Shown here in pieces: positions 15,011 through 23,313 of a stretch of 64,000 nucleotides of DNA. Below the pieces are notes generated by a model. The model did no database searches. It worked only from the letters and a program-made list of their open reading frames with translations, and was not told the DNA's origin. Position numbers and translations under genes: made by a program. The stretch spans positions 32,316 to 96,315 of the forward strand of contig CAMYKZ010000005.1 in the NCBI GenBank assembly GCA_947259045.1, given 5' to 3'. Numbering within the stretch: the stretch's first letter is position 1; each line of letters starts with the position of its first letter. This DNA comes from an uncultured Afifella sp. GTDB taxonomy: Bacteria; Pseudomonadota; Alphaproteobacteria; Rhizobiales; Afifellaceae.

Positions 15011-16254
15011 TACGCACGATTATTTCAGGTTTCCTGAGCCTTTCCGTGTCGCTGATGGCCACGGATATTGCCCTGCCGGCCGCAAACCGCGCTAGCGTAG
15101 AAAAACAGTTCAGCAGCTGGATTGCCAACGACCTCTGGCCCGATGCCCGCAAGGCCGGCGTATCGCGCAAGACATTCGACACCGCTACCGGCAAACTGAC
15201 GCTGAACTGGGATTTGCCGGACCTGCGCCCGCCGGGCAGTTCATCCAAGGGCCCGACGGCGCAGCGCCAATCGGAATTTCGCGCGCCCGCCGCCTATTTT
15301 TCCTCCAAGCGCCTGGCCAGCCTGACCCGTCTCGGCGGCGGCCAGTTGAAAAAATGGCGCAAGACCCTGGATGGCGTTGAGCGCAAATACGGCGTGCCGC
15401 GGGAAATCATCATTGCCATCTGGGCGCGTGAATCCGATTTCGGCCGTGCGCCGCTGCCCTATAATGCGGTGCGCTCGCTTGCCACACAGGCCTTTATGGG
15501 CCGTCGCAAGGCTTTGTTCAGAGCGGAACTTCTGGCGGCGCTGAAAATCCTTCAGGCCGGCCATATCGCACCGGCGAAGATGAAAAGCGCCTGGGCCGGC
15601 GCACTCGGCCAGCCGCAATTCATGCCGTCGAAGTTCCTGCAATATGCCGTCGATTTCGACGGCGACGGTCGCAAGGATATCTGGACGTCGGTGCCCGATA
15701 CGCTGGCCTCCATTGCCCATTTCCTGAAACAGCATGGCTGGCAATCGGGCCGCGACTGGGGTTTTGAGGCCAGTATCCCGGCCGCCGTCTCCTGTGCTCT
15801 TGAAGGCCCGGAACAGGGCCGGCCGGTCAGGGCATGGCTGGACGCCGGCGTCACCCGCATCAGCGGCAAACCGTTCCCGAAATCGGAACTGCGCAAGACC
15901 GGATACCTGATGATGCCGGCCGGCCGGCTCGGACCGGCCTTCATTGCGACGGAGAATTTCTACGTGCTGAAATTCTACAATGAGTCCGATCTCTACGCGC
16001 TCTATATCGGCCATCTGGCGGACCGCATGCGCGGCGCCGGCGGCCTCAGGACCAACTGGTCGAAACTCGACGGCTTCAACCGCCGCCAGGTCCGCACCAT
16101 GCAGGAACGGCTTGTTGCGCTCGGCCACGACGTCGGCGGCGTCGACGGTCTTGTCGGTTTCAAGACCCGTACCGCGATCGGCACATGGCAGGCGAAAAAC
16201 GGCCAGACGCCGACCTGTTTTCCAGGCAGCGCAGTCCTGAAAAAACTGCGCTGA
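15007..16254 (+). CDS. Lytic murein transglycosylase (MltB family) with peptidoglycan-binding domain
   Basis: 415 residues. An N-terminal signal peptide (MIRTIISGFLSLSVSLMA) directs it to the periplasm. The SLT_2/MltB catalytic domain has its acid in WARESDFG, followed by GALGQPQFMPSKF and a long substrate groove. A peptidoglycan-binding repeat occupies the last ~60 residues (MQERLVALGHDVGGVDG). The enzyme cleaves the MurNAc-GlcNAc bond to give anhydromuropeptides. There is no lipobox cysteine, so it is probably soluble. Its start overlaps the exonuclease stop by 4 bases, placing a wall enzyme within a DNA repair operon. Confidence 0.93.
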   Translation: MIRTIISGFLSLSVSLMATDIALPAANRASVEKQFSSWIANDLWPDARKAGVSRKTFDTATGKLTLNWDLPDLRPPGSSSKGPTAQRQSEFRAPAAYFSSKRLASLTRLGGGQLKKWRKTLDGVERKYGVPREIIIAIWARESDFGRAPLPYNAVRSLATQAFMGRRKALFRAELLAALKILQAGHIAPAKMKSAWAGALGQPQFMPSKFLQYAVDFDGDGRKDIWTSVPDTLASIAHFLKQHGWQSGRDWGFEASIPAAVSCALEGPEQGRPVRAWLDAGVTRISGKPFPKSELRKTGYLMMPAGRLGPAFIATENFYVLKFYNESDLYALYIGHLADRMRGAGGLRTNWSKLDGFNRRQVRTMQERLVALGHDVGGVDGLVGFKTRTAIGTWQAKNGQTPTCFPGSAVLKKLR

Positions 16255-16304
16255 GCGGCGGCATCGGTGACGATGGATACCTGTAGCGCTATCATAACCT
16301 CATC

Positions 16305-17915
16305 ATGCAAGCCTTCGCAGCCCTGATTGACCGCCTGACGCTGACGCCCCAGCGCAACGGCAAACTGCGCCTGATGCAGGATTATTTTGCCGAAACCCCC
16401 GATCCCGATCGCGGTTACGCGGTTGCCGCCCTGGCCGGCGATTTGCAGATCGCCTCCGTCAAACCGGCGATGCTGCGCGGGCTGATGGCGGAGCGCATGG
16501 ACGAGGTTCTGTTCCGCTATTCATACGATTATGTCGGCGATCTGGCGGAGACCATTTCGCTGGTCTGGCCGGAGCCGCAATTGGCAAGCGGCAACGACCC
16601 GCTGCCGTCGCTTGCCGCAATCGTCGAGGCGCTGCAGACAGCGAGCCGCAGCGATGGTCCGGGTCTGGTGGAGGGCTGGCTCGACCAGCTCGACTCCAGT
16701 GGCCGCTATGCGCTTTTGAAACTGGTCACCGGGGCGCTGCGCATCGGTGTCACCGCGCGGCTGACCAAACAGGCGTTGGCCCGCTTCGGTGGACGGGATG
16801 TGAGCGAGATTGAGGAAATCTGGCACGAACTCGAGCCGCCGTACGAGCCATTGTTCACCTGGCTTGAAGGTAAAACCGGCCGACCGGAAAGCGCGGCACG
16901 CGGCCCGTTCCGACCGGTCATGCTCGCCCATCCGGTTGCCGACAATGATCTGGAAAAGATCGAACCCGCCGATTACGCGGCGGAGTGGAAATGGGACGGC
17001 ATCCGCGTCCAGGCGGTCAGCGATGACGGCGTGCGGCGGATCTATTCGCGCACCGGCGACGATATTTCGAAGAGCTTCCCGGATCTGCTGGAGGCGATGA
17101 CCTTCGAGGGCGCGATCGACGGCGAGCTTCTTGTCGCCAGACCGACAGATGACGGTCTGCTGGTGGCGCCGTTTGGCGACCTGCAGCAGCGGCTCAACAG
17201 AAAGACAGTGTCGAAAAAACTGATCCTGTCCCACCCGGCGTTCATTCGCGCCTACGATCTGCTGCATGAGGGCGAGACGGACTGGCGGCGGCAGCCGTTC
17301 CGGGAAAGGCGCGCGGCGCTGGAAAAGTTCGCCGCAACCGCCGCATCGCCGCGCATCGATGTCTCGCCGCTGGTCGAATATGGCGACTGGCAGCAGCTTG
17401 AACGCCTGCGCGCCGACCCGCCCGAAGCGGTTGCCGAAGGCATCATGCTGAAACGCTGGGATTCGCTCTATCAGCCGGGCCGGCCGAAAGGCCCCTGGTT
17501 CAAATGGAAGCGCGATCCGTTTCTGGTTGATTGCGTGCTGATGTACGCCCAGCGCGGCCACGGCCGGCGCTCGTCGTTTTATTCCGATTACACATTCGGT
17601 GTCTGGACCGGGCCGGACGACGATCTGCAGCTTGTTCCGGTCGGCAAGGCCTATTTCGGTTTCACCGATGAAGAATTGAAGCAGATCGACAAATTTGTCC
17701 GCAACAATACGATCGAGCGTTTCGGGCCGGTGCGGTCGGTGCGCGCCGATGCCGGGCACGGCCTGGTGCTGGAAGTGGCGTTTGAAGGGCTGAACCGATC
17801 CACCCGGCACAAATCCGGTATCGCCATGCGGTTTCCCCGCATCAGCCGGCTGAGATGGGACAAACCGCCTGCGGAAGCAGACCGGCTGGAAACTCTGCAG
17901 GCGCTGCTGGCGTAG
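16305..17915 (+). CDS. ATP-dependent DNA ligase of the repair cluster (cisplatin damage response type)
   Basis: A 536-residue nucleotidyltransferase. The adenylated lysine is K229 in EWKWDGIR (motif I, KxDG). Later motifs include DGELLVAR (motif III), EGIMLKRWDS (motif IV) and WFKWKRDPF (motif V). An N-terminal DNA-binding domain covers residues 1-200 and an OB domain covers 410-536. It seals nicks using ATP. It lies 50 bases downstream of the transglycosylase and completes the four-protein set. It lacks the polymerase and nuclease domains of LigD, so it is not the Ku-dependent end-joining enzyme. The ribosome site is weak. Confidence 0.95.
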   Translation: MQAFAALIDRLTLTPQRNGKLRLMQDYFAETPDPDRGYAVAALAGDLQIASVKPAMLRGLMAERMDEVLFRYSYDYVGDLAETISLVWPEPQLASGNDPLPSLAAIVEALQTASRSDGPGLVEGWLDQLDSSGRYALLKLVTGALRIGVTARLTKQALARFGGRDVSEIEEIWHELEPPYEPLFTWLEGKTGRPESAARGPFRPVMLAHPVADNDLEKIEPADYAAEWKWDGIRVQAVSDDGVRRIYSRTGDDISKSFPDLLEAMTFEGAIDGELLVARPTDDGLLVAPFGDLQQRLNRKTVSKKLILSHPAFIRAYDLLHEGETDWRRQPFRERRAALEKFAATAASPRIDVSPLVEYGDWQQLERLRADPPEAVAEGIMLKRWDSLYQPGRPKGPWFKWKRDPFLVDCVLMYAQRGHGRRSSFYSDYTFGVWTGPDDDLQLVPVGKAYFGFTDEELKQIDKFVRNNTIERFGPVRSVRADAGHGLVLEVAFEGLNRSTRHKSGIAMRFPRISRLRWDKPPAEADRLETLQALLA

Positions 17916-17996
17916 TATAAAGCGGCACTTGTCGGCGGGCCAAAGGATCGCTACCTATCGCGCAACGCGCAGAATCGCCGCCGACGGAGAAAGACA

Positions 17997-18278
17997 ATGT
18001 CTCAACGCATGAACCAGTTTCTTGGCGACACGCCGTTCAGGGTGCTTGTCCGCCTGCTGGTGCTGTCCTTTGTCGTCGGCCTTATCCTGTCAGTGATCGG
18101 CCTGCATCCGCTTGAAATCTTTGAATGGTTGCAGCGTCTTGTGAACCGCATCTACCAGATGGGTTTCGATGTCTTCAGGGAGGCGTTCAGCTATCTGTTC
18201 CTGGGTGCGCTGATCGTCGTGCCGATCTTCCTGATCATGCGCTTCATGAAGCTGGGTTCACGCAACCGCGGCGGGTAA
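17997..18278 (+). CDS. Small two-span membrane protein (DUF6460-like)
   Basis: 93 residues with two hydrophobic helices, about 16-36 (VLVRLLVLSFVVGLILSVIG) and 60-82 (EAFSYLFLGALIVVPIFLIM), and a basic C-terminal tail. It resembles a short family seen next to ligase genes in Rhizobiales, which I recall as DUF6460. GGAGAAAG precedes the ATG. It may be co-transcribed with the ligase, 81 bases upstream. Function is unknown. Confidence 0.75.
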   Translation: MSQRMNQFLGDTPFRVLVRLLVLSFVVGLILSVIGLHPLEIFEWLQRLVNRIYQMGFDVFREAFSYLFLGALIVVPIFLIMRFMKLGSRNRGG

Positions 18279-18299
18279 CGCTGCTAACGTCGTAGACCG

Positions 18300-18725
18300 T
18301 CAAGCTCCGGCGGCGATGGCGTTCAGCACCATCGCCGTATCGTAAAATTCATAGAATGAAACGATCCTGCCGTCCTCGAAGCGCACGAAATCGCATTTCG
18401 GCGTGTCGAATTCCTGCCCGTTGGCTTTGACCCGCCAGCCGGTCCGGCCAACGACAACAACCTTGTCTCCCTCGGCGATAATATGATCGATCGAATAATG
18501 CAGCATTTCCATGTCTTTGCTCAGGCCGGAAAAATAGTGTTTCATGTCCGCCCGTGATTTGATCCGGCTGGTGAATTCCAGCTTTTCCGCTCCGTCGGCC
18601 AGCGACTTGAACTTGACCTTGTCGCTCAAGATGCCCATCCAGTGATCGACACTGGCGCCCTTGCTCTCGTGCCAGAGTTTGTAGGCATCGATCATGATCT
18701 GCTTGTTTCTCTGTTCTTCGCTCAT
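18300..18725 (-). CDS. Nuclear transport factor 2-like (SnoaL-type) protein
   Basis: 141 residues of the small cone-shaped NTF2 fold: MSEEQRNKQIMIDAYKLW at the start, then FTSRIKSRADMKHYFSGL, and a C-terminal sheet (GDKVVVVGRTGWRV, FDTPKCDFVRFEDGRIV). The ATG at 18725 is chosen over upstream in-frame ATGs because GGGGAG lies just upstream. The fold is used by ester- and ring-cleaving enzymes and by binding proteins, so no substrate can be named. It converges with the small membrane protein gene and stands alone. Confidence 0.8.
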   Translation of the reverse strand: MSEEQRNKQIMIDAYKLWHESKGASVDHWMGILSDKVKFKSLADGAEKLEFTSRIKSRADMKHYFSGLSKDMEMLHYSIDHIIAEGDKVVVVGRTGWRVKANGQEFDTPKCDFVRFEDGRIVSFYEFYDTAMVLNAIAAGA

Positions 18726-18846
18726 TTGGTCGCTCCCCGTATTCTGTTGCACCGGCTGAATCCGGCTAACCTCACGATAGCCGAAAAAAGCGATGCAACG
18801 CAAAGTAGCTGCTGGTGATGGGGCAGTCACGCTCGGACCGGCGTCC

Positions 18847-19749
18847 TCACACAAACCGCGCGGCGACCCGGTGCAAGGTTGCATGGCGCGATGCCAGAAC
18901 ATCCACATCCGCCGCATAACCGCCGCCGATGACGCCGGCCAATGCGATGCCGCGTGAGCGCACCATGTCCAGAACCCGCATATCGCGGTTCTCCAGCCCC
19001 GCATCGCTCAGGGCCAGCCGGCCAAGCCGGTCATCGCGATGCGGATCGACGCCGGCATTGTAGAACACGATATCGGGCGAAAACCGGCCGAGCGCTGCAG
19101 CCACTGCGTCGCGCAGAACGTCCAGATAATCAGCGTCACCCGTTCCGTCGGGCAGGCCGACATCCAAGTCGGATGCGACCTTGCGCACCGGATAGTTTTT
19201 CTGCGCATGGATGGAAAGCGTGAAGACACTTTTGTCGCCGGCAAAGATGTCAGCCGTGCCGTCGCCCTGGTGAACGTCGCAGTCGATCACCATCGCCGTC
19301 CCGATCGCGCCTTCGGCCTGCAGCGCGCGGATCGCCACGCCGACATCGTTGAAGACGCAGAAGCCGGCGCCGTGCGAGCGCCGCGCATGGTGGCTGCCGC
19401 CGGCGGTGTTGCAGGCAATGCCCTGTTTAAGCGCCAGCCGGCCGGTCAACAGCGTGCCGCCGCTGGCGCAGCGTGCCCGGCGTGCAACGCCTTCGCTCAT
19501 CGGCAGCCCGATCCCGCGCTCCACCATGGCCGGGACGGTCTGTTCCAGCACGTCGTGCACATAACCTGCATCGTGGGCCAGGGCGATGATTGCAGGATCT
19601 GCGGGCTGTGGTTCGTGAAAACCGTCAGATCCGACAAGGCCTGTTTCCACAAGCACTTCCGCCAGCCGTCTGAACTTGGCCATCGGAAAGCGATGGCCGT
19701 CGGGCAGATCGGCATTGAAGAAGGGATGATGAACGATGGCAAGCGGCAT
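18847..19749 (-). CDS. Histone-deacetylase-like amidohydrolase
   Basis: 300 residues from the ATG at 19749 (MPLAIVHHPFF); an in-frame ATG at 19779 would add ten residues. The arginase/HDAC zinc site is visible: the paired histidines in GSHHARRSHGAGFC, then DCDVHQGDGTAD and a distal aspartate in NAGVDPHRDD. Bacterial members deacetylate small amines or acetyl-lysine, and the sequence does not tell which. It is divergent from the MATE transporter gene, with about 45 bases between the starts. Confidence 0.88.
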   Translation of the reverse strand: MPLAIVHHPFFNADLPDGHRFPMAKFRRLAEVLVETGLVGSDGFHEPQPADPAIIALAHDAGYVHDVLEQTVPAMVERGIGLPMSEGVARRARCASGGTLLTGRLALKQGIACNTAGGSHHARRSHGAGFCVFNDVGVAIRALQAEGAIGTAMVIDCDVHQGDGTADIFAGDKSVFTLSIHAQKNYPVRKVASDLDVGLPDGTGDADYLDVLRDAVAAALGRFSPDIVFYNAGVDPHRDDRLGRLALSDAGLENRDMRVLDMVRSRGIALAGVIGGGYAADVDVLASRHATLHRVAARFV

Positions 19750-19793
19750 GGCTTTGGCATATAGAGCGATCCTGAGCATGAAACGAGAGCAAA

Positions 19794-21185
19794 GTGCGCT
19801 GCCGGATGCGGGAAGACACCAGAACCACAGAACCACCGGCAACCGGGGATGAGCCCGCCACTGCCGCCGTCCGCCCGTTTGTCGTGAGCAACCGGACCGT
19901 ACTGGCCATCGCCGGACCGATGACGGCGGCCTATTTTTCGGTACCGCTTGTCGGACTGGTCGATACGGCGGTGATCGGCCAGCTCGGTATTGCCGCACTG
20001 ATCGGCGGCATCGCGATCGGTGCGGTGATAATCGATATTCTGCTCGGCAGCCTGAATTTCCTGCGCGCCGGCACAACCGGCCTGACCGCCCAGGCCTACG
20101 GCGCTGGCGACGCCAAGGAGCAGCAGGCGGTGCTGGCGCGGGCCTTGATCCTGTCTTCCGTTCTCGGTCTGGCGATTGTCGTCCTGCAATCGCCGATCGT
20201 CGAATTCTGCATCTGGCTGATGCATGTCGAACCGGCCATCGCAGATGCAACGCGCACCTATCTGCAGGTGCGCTTCTGGGCCTCGCCGTTCATCCTCGCC
20301 AATTTCGTTTTGCTCGGCTGGCTGCTCGGGCTCGGAAAATCAAAGACCGTTCTGTTGCTGGCGACAATCTACGGACTGGCCAATATCGCCTTTTCAATCT
20401 GGTTCGTGCTCGGTCTTGGCTGGGGCGTTGCCGGGGTTGCCGGTGCTTCGGTGCTGGCGGAACTGATCGCGGTCGCCGCAACGGTACCCTTTATCGTCCG
20501 CGAACTGCCGCGCCATGTCAGGCCATCGTTGCGGCGGATCGCGGAGCGCGACGGATATCTGCGCCTTCTGGCCGTCAACCGCGATATCATGATCCGGTCC
20601 TTTTCGCTGATCTTCGCCCTTGCCTTCTTTACCCGCCAGGGCGCCCAGTTCGGCGAAATCGTTCTGGCGGCCAACGCCATCCTGATGCATTTGTTCCTGA
20701 TCGGCGGTCACGTCCTTGACGGATTCGCAATGGCTGCCGAACAACTGGCTGGCCGGGCCGTCGGCGCCCGGTATCGTCCGGCCTTTGAACGCGCGGTCCG
20801 GCTGACGCTGGTCTGGGGATTTTCCATCGCATTTGCACTGGCGACCATCTATGCGCTGTTCGGCATGGTCCTGATCGATATGATGACAACGGCTGAGGAC
20901 GTCCGTCAGACGGCCTACCGATATCTCTGGTGGGCGGTGCTGACACCGGTCGCGGGCGTGCTCGCCTTTCAGATGGACGGCATCTACATCGGCGCAACCT
21001 GGTCGCGCGACATGCGCAACATGATGCTGATTTCGCTGGTGCTCTACCTGATCGTTTGGGCGATCGCGACACCTTTATGGGGTAATCACGGCCTGTGGCT
21101 GGCGCTGCTGGTCTTTCTCGGTGCGCGCGGATTTACCCTGCAGCAGCGCATGGCCGGCAATCTGCGGCGCACCTTCCCTGCCTGA
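19794..21185 (+). CDS. MATE family multidrug/toxin efflux transporter (DinF subgroup)
   Basis: 463 residues with about twelve hydrophobic segments and the MATE internal pseudo-symmetry. Conserved marks are VLAIAGPMTAAYFSVPLVG with VDTAVIGQLG in the first half and AEQLAGRAVGARY in the second. The predicted start is GTG at 19794, with GAGAG five bases upstream; an ATG at 19806 is possible. Substrates are usually cationic drugs or metabolites exported by Na+ or H+ exchange. The gene converges with pyrD, with six bases between the stops. Confidence 0.92.
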   Translation: MRCRMREDTRTTEPPATGDEPATAAVRPFVVSNRTVLAIAGPMTAAYFSVPLVGLVDTAVIGQLGIAALIGGIAIGAVIIDILLGSLNFLRAGTTGLTAQAYGAGDAKEQQAVLARALILSSVLGLAIVVLQSPIVEFCIWLMHVEPAIADATRTYLQVRFWASPFILANFVLLGWLLGLGKSKTVLLLATIYGLANIAFSIWFVLGLGWGVAGVAGASVLAELIAVAATVPFIVRELPRHVRPSLRRIAERDGYLRLLAVNRDIMIRSFSLIFALAFFTRQGAQFGEIVLAANAILMHLFLIGGHVLDGFAMAAEQLAGRAVGARYRPAFERAVRLTLVWGFSIAFALATIYALFGMVLIDMMTTAEDVRQTAYRYLWWAVLTPVAGVLAFQMDGIYIGATWSRDMRNMMLISLVLYLIVWAIATPLWGNHGLWLALLVFLGARGFTLQQRMAGNLRRTFPA

Positions 21186-21191
21186 TTGAAG

Positions 21192-22280
21192 TCAGTCTGT
21201 CGGCCACAGGGCGACCCAGCGGTCGGTTTCGATGTCGCGCGCCTGGCTGATATTGTCAAAATTGCGCTGGTCCAGCTTGCGGATAAAACCCGCCTTGATG
21301 CGGCTGATCAGCGACGGACCCTGGTAAATCAGCCCGGTATAGATTTGCACCAGATCGGCACCGGCGGCGATCTTGCTCCATGCGGTGTCGGCGCTGTCGA
21401 TACCACCAACGCCGATCAGCGGAAAATCCGGCCCGACCAGTTGCCGCGCCCGGGCCAGCATCGCCGTCGAGCGTTCAAAAAGCGGCCGCCCGGAGAGCCC
21501 GCCGACCTGCTTCAGGTTCCGCCGGCTCTTGAGGCCATGGCGGCTGAGCGTCGTATTGGCAATAATCAGCCCGTCGCCGCCAAAGCGGATCACGGCGGCA
21601 GCAATGGCCTGCAATCCGCTGTCGCTGAGGTCCGGCGCGATCTTGACAAAAACCGGTTTCGGCAATTGTCCCGATTCAGCAACCTTGTCGCGCGCTTCCA
21701 GCGTCTGTTTCAGAAGATCGTGCAGCAGATCGCCTTCCTGCAGGTTTCGCAAGCCGGGCGTGTTCGGCGATGAGATGTTGATTGTCAGATAATTGGCCAG
21801 AGGTGCGAACCGGTGAACGCCGGCAACATAATCGGCGACCCGGTTTTCGCTGTCCTTGTTGGCGCCGATATTGATACCGATCAGTCCGCGCCGGCCGCGC
21901 CGGCGGTCCAGATGGGAAGCCATTGCAGCATGACCGGAATTGTTGAAACCAAGGCGATTGATCACCGCATGGTCGGCCGGCAGCCGGAAGATCCTCGGCC
22001 TGGGGTTTCCCGGCTGAGCGAACGGTGTGACTGTGCCAACTTCGACAAACCCGAAACCCAGCCGCAGCATGGCATCCGGCACGGCGCCGTTCTTGTCGAA
22101 ACCCGCCGCCAGGCCGACCGGATTGGGAAAAGACAGGCCCTTGAGCTCGATTTTCAGCCGCGGATCATCATCCGGCACCGCCGAACGGTTGCGCAGCTTC
22201 AGCACGGCCAGAGTGAAATTGTGGGCCGGCTCCGGTTTCAGCAGCCGAAGCGCGTGCGATGCCACGTCCATCAGGCTCAT
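21192..22280 (-). CDS. pyrD: Dihydroorotate dehydrogenase (quinone), class 2
   Basis: 362 residues. It oxidises dihydroorotate to orotate in pyrimidine synthesis, passing electrons to quinone at the inner membrane. The N-terminal amphipathic extension (MSLMDVASHALRLLKPEPAH) marks the membrane-bound class 2. The catalytic serine segment is NISSPNTPGLRNLQ, and FMN-binding residues lie in PVGLAAGFDKNG and GVGGIDSADTAW. Its start overlaps the stop of the DUF952 gene by 4 bases. Confidence 0.97.
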   Translation of the reverse strand: MSLMDVASHALRLLKPEPAHNFTLAVLKLRNRSAVPDDDPRLKIELKGLSFPNPVGLAAGFDKNGAVPDAMLRLGFGFVEVGTVTPFAQPGNPRPRIFRLPADHAVINRLGFNNSGHAAMASHLDRRRGRRGLIGINIGANKDSENRVADYVAGVHRFAPLANYLTINISSPNTPGLRNLQEGDLLHDLLKQTLEARDKVAESGQLPKPVFVKIAPDLSDSGLQAIAAAVIRFGGDGLIIANTTLSRHGLKSRRNLKQVGGLSGRPLFERSTAMLARARQLVGPDFPLIGVGGIDSADTAWSKIAAGADLVQIYTGLIYQGPSLISRIKAGFIRKLDQRNFDNISQARDIETDRWVALWPTD

Positions 22281-22636
22281 GCCGGCAGATCCGGGAAAAC
22301 ATGATCGCCGTCTGCACCGAGCGGCAGGGGCCAGACCCGGAACGCCGCAGCAACGGGCAGCGGTCCGTAGAGATGCGGAAACAGGTCGCCACCGCGGGAG
22401 GGTTCCCAGCGCAGGGCGCTGCCGAGCGCGTTGCCGTCAACGGCAATCAGAAGCAGGCCCGCCTGCCCGGCAAAGTGTCTGGTTGCCGTTTCGCTGATCT
22501 GGGCCTCAGTGGAAAAATGAACATAACCATCCTGCAGGTCCACCGGAGCGCCATCGAACCGGCCCCTGGCGACAGCCTCGTCCCACAGTTCCTGCGGGCA
22601 GATCTTGTAAATCGGGTTTGATGGGCTCGATGTCAT
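22277..22636 (-). CDS. DUF952 family protein
   Basis: 119 residues from the ATG at 22636 (MTSSPSNPIYKICPQELW); an ATG at 22660 would add eight. The family signature is present: IYKICPQELWDEAVARG, DGYVHFSTEAQ, LLIAVDGNALG and FPHLYGPLPV. The fold resembles ADP-ribosyltransferase-like RES/glutathione-transferase relatives, but no reaction is established. It is translationally coupled to pyrD, an arrangement found widely in Rhizobiales. Confidence 0.88.
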   Translation of the reverse strand: MTSSPSNPIYKICPQELWDEAVARGRFDGAPVDLQDGYVHFSTEAQISETATRHFAGQAGLLLIAVDGNALGSALRWEPSRGGDLFPHLYGPLPVAAAFRVWPLPLGADGDHVFPDLPA

Positions 22637-22760
22637 TGCCGGTCTTCGCTGCCTTTGCATTCTGCCTACCGATTAACCGATCATTTGCCCTTTTGTCGCC
22701 CCCGTTCTCACATTATCCTCAAAGGTCACGACCCTGAAACGAGATCGATAGGAGACGGAG

Positions 22761-23219
22761 ATGAAACCGACCCTGGCTTTTGTCCTTGCCGCAACAATGC
22801 TTGCGTCGCCGGCTGCTGCCCAGAAAACCGGAGAGACGATCGGAGAGACAATCAGGCAGGATGACCGCTACGCCCTGATTGTCGTCGATGACGGCTATAT
22901 CAGGCTTGACACGCAAAGCGGCGAGGTCGCCCGCTGCACCGGAAAACCGGATACGCTGACCTGCCGGCTCGCCGCCGACGAGCGGCTGGCTTATGTCAGC
23001 GAAATCGAGCGGCTGGAAAACCGGGTTGACGAACTGGAGGCCCGGATGGGCGCACTGGAGGCCGGCAATGCAGTGCCTCCGTCTGCAGATTCCCGCCGTT
23101 ACGGCCTGCCGAGCGATGAAGAACTCGACGAAGTGATGACGATGACGGACAAGGTTTTCCGGCGCTTCTTTGGCCTGGTGCGGGAGTTGAAGCGCGATAT
23201 CGAGCAGGATCAGCTGTAA
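22761..23219 (+). CDS. Small secreted protein with a coiled-coil segment, unknown function
   Basis: 152 residues. The N-terminus MKPTLAFVLAATMLASPAAA is a typical Sec signal with cleavage after ALA-like AAA, so it is periplasmic. A short domain with two cysteines (ARCTGKPDTLTCRL) follows, probably disulphide-bonded, then a coiled coil (IERLENRVDELEARMGALEA) and a charged tail. The strong ribosome site GGAGACGGAG touches the ATG region. It lies between the DUF952 gene and the exosortase gene. I do not recognise a named family. Confidence 0.75.
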   Translation: MKPTLAFVLAATMLASPAAAQKTGETIGETIRQDDRYALIVVDDGYIRLDTQSGEVARCTGKPDTLTCRLAADERLAYVSEIERLENRVDELEARMGALEAGNAVPPSADSRRYGLPSDEELDEVMTMTDKVFRRFFGLVRELKRDIEQDQL

Positions 23220-23229
23220 AATACGCTGC

Positions 23230-23248
23230 CTGCACGATATCTGCACGA
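23230..23248. promoter_or_regulatory. CTGCACGA direct repeat with 11-bp period upstream of the exosortase gene
   Basis: CTGCACGA occurs at 23230-23237 and 23241-23248, centre to centre 11 bp, 66-84 bases upstream of the exosortase start. OmpR/PhoB-type response regulators bind tandem half-sites with this spacing, and one is encoded in the same cluster. Binding is inferred only from the spacing. Confidence 0.4.
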
Positions 23249-23313
23249 AAGCTCGGCAATAAGTCCTTTATTCGGACGCAGGAGCTGCAAAACGGGCCGC
23301 TAGACATCGCGGC

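Noticed and set aside
16521..17810. 429-residue minus-strand frame across the DNA ligase
   Set aside because: It is antisense to the ligase motifs and has no domain of its own.
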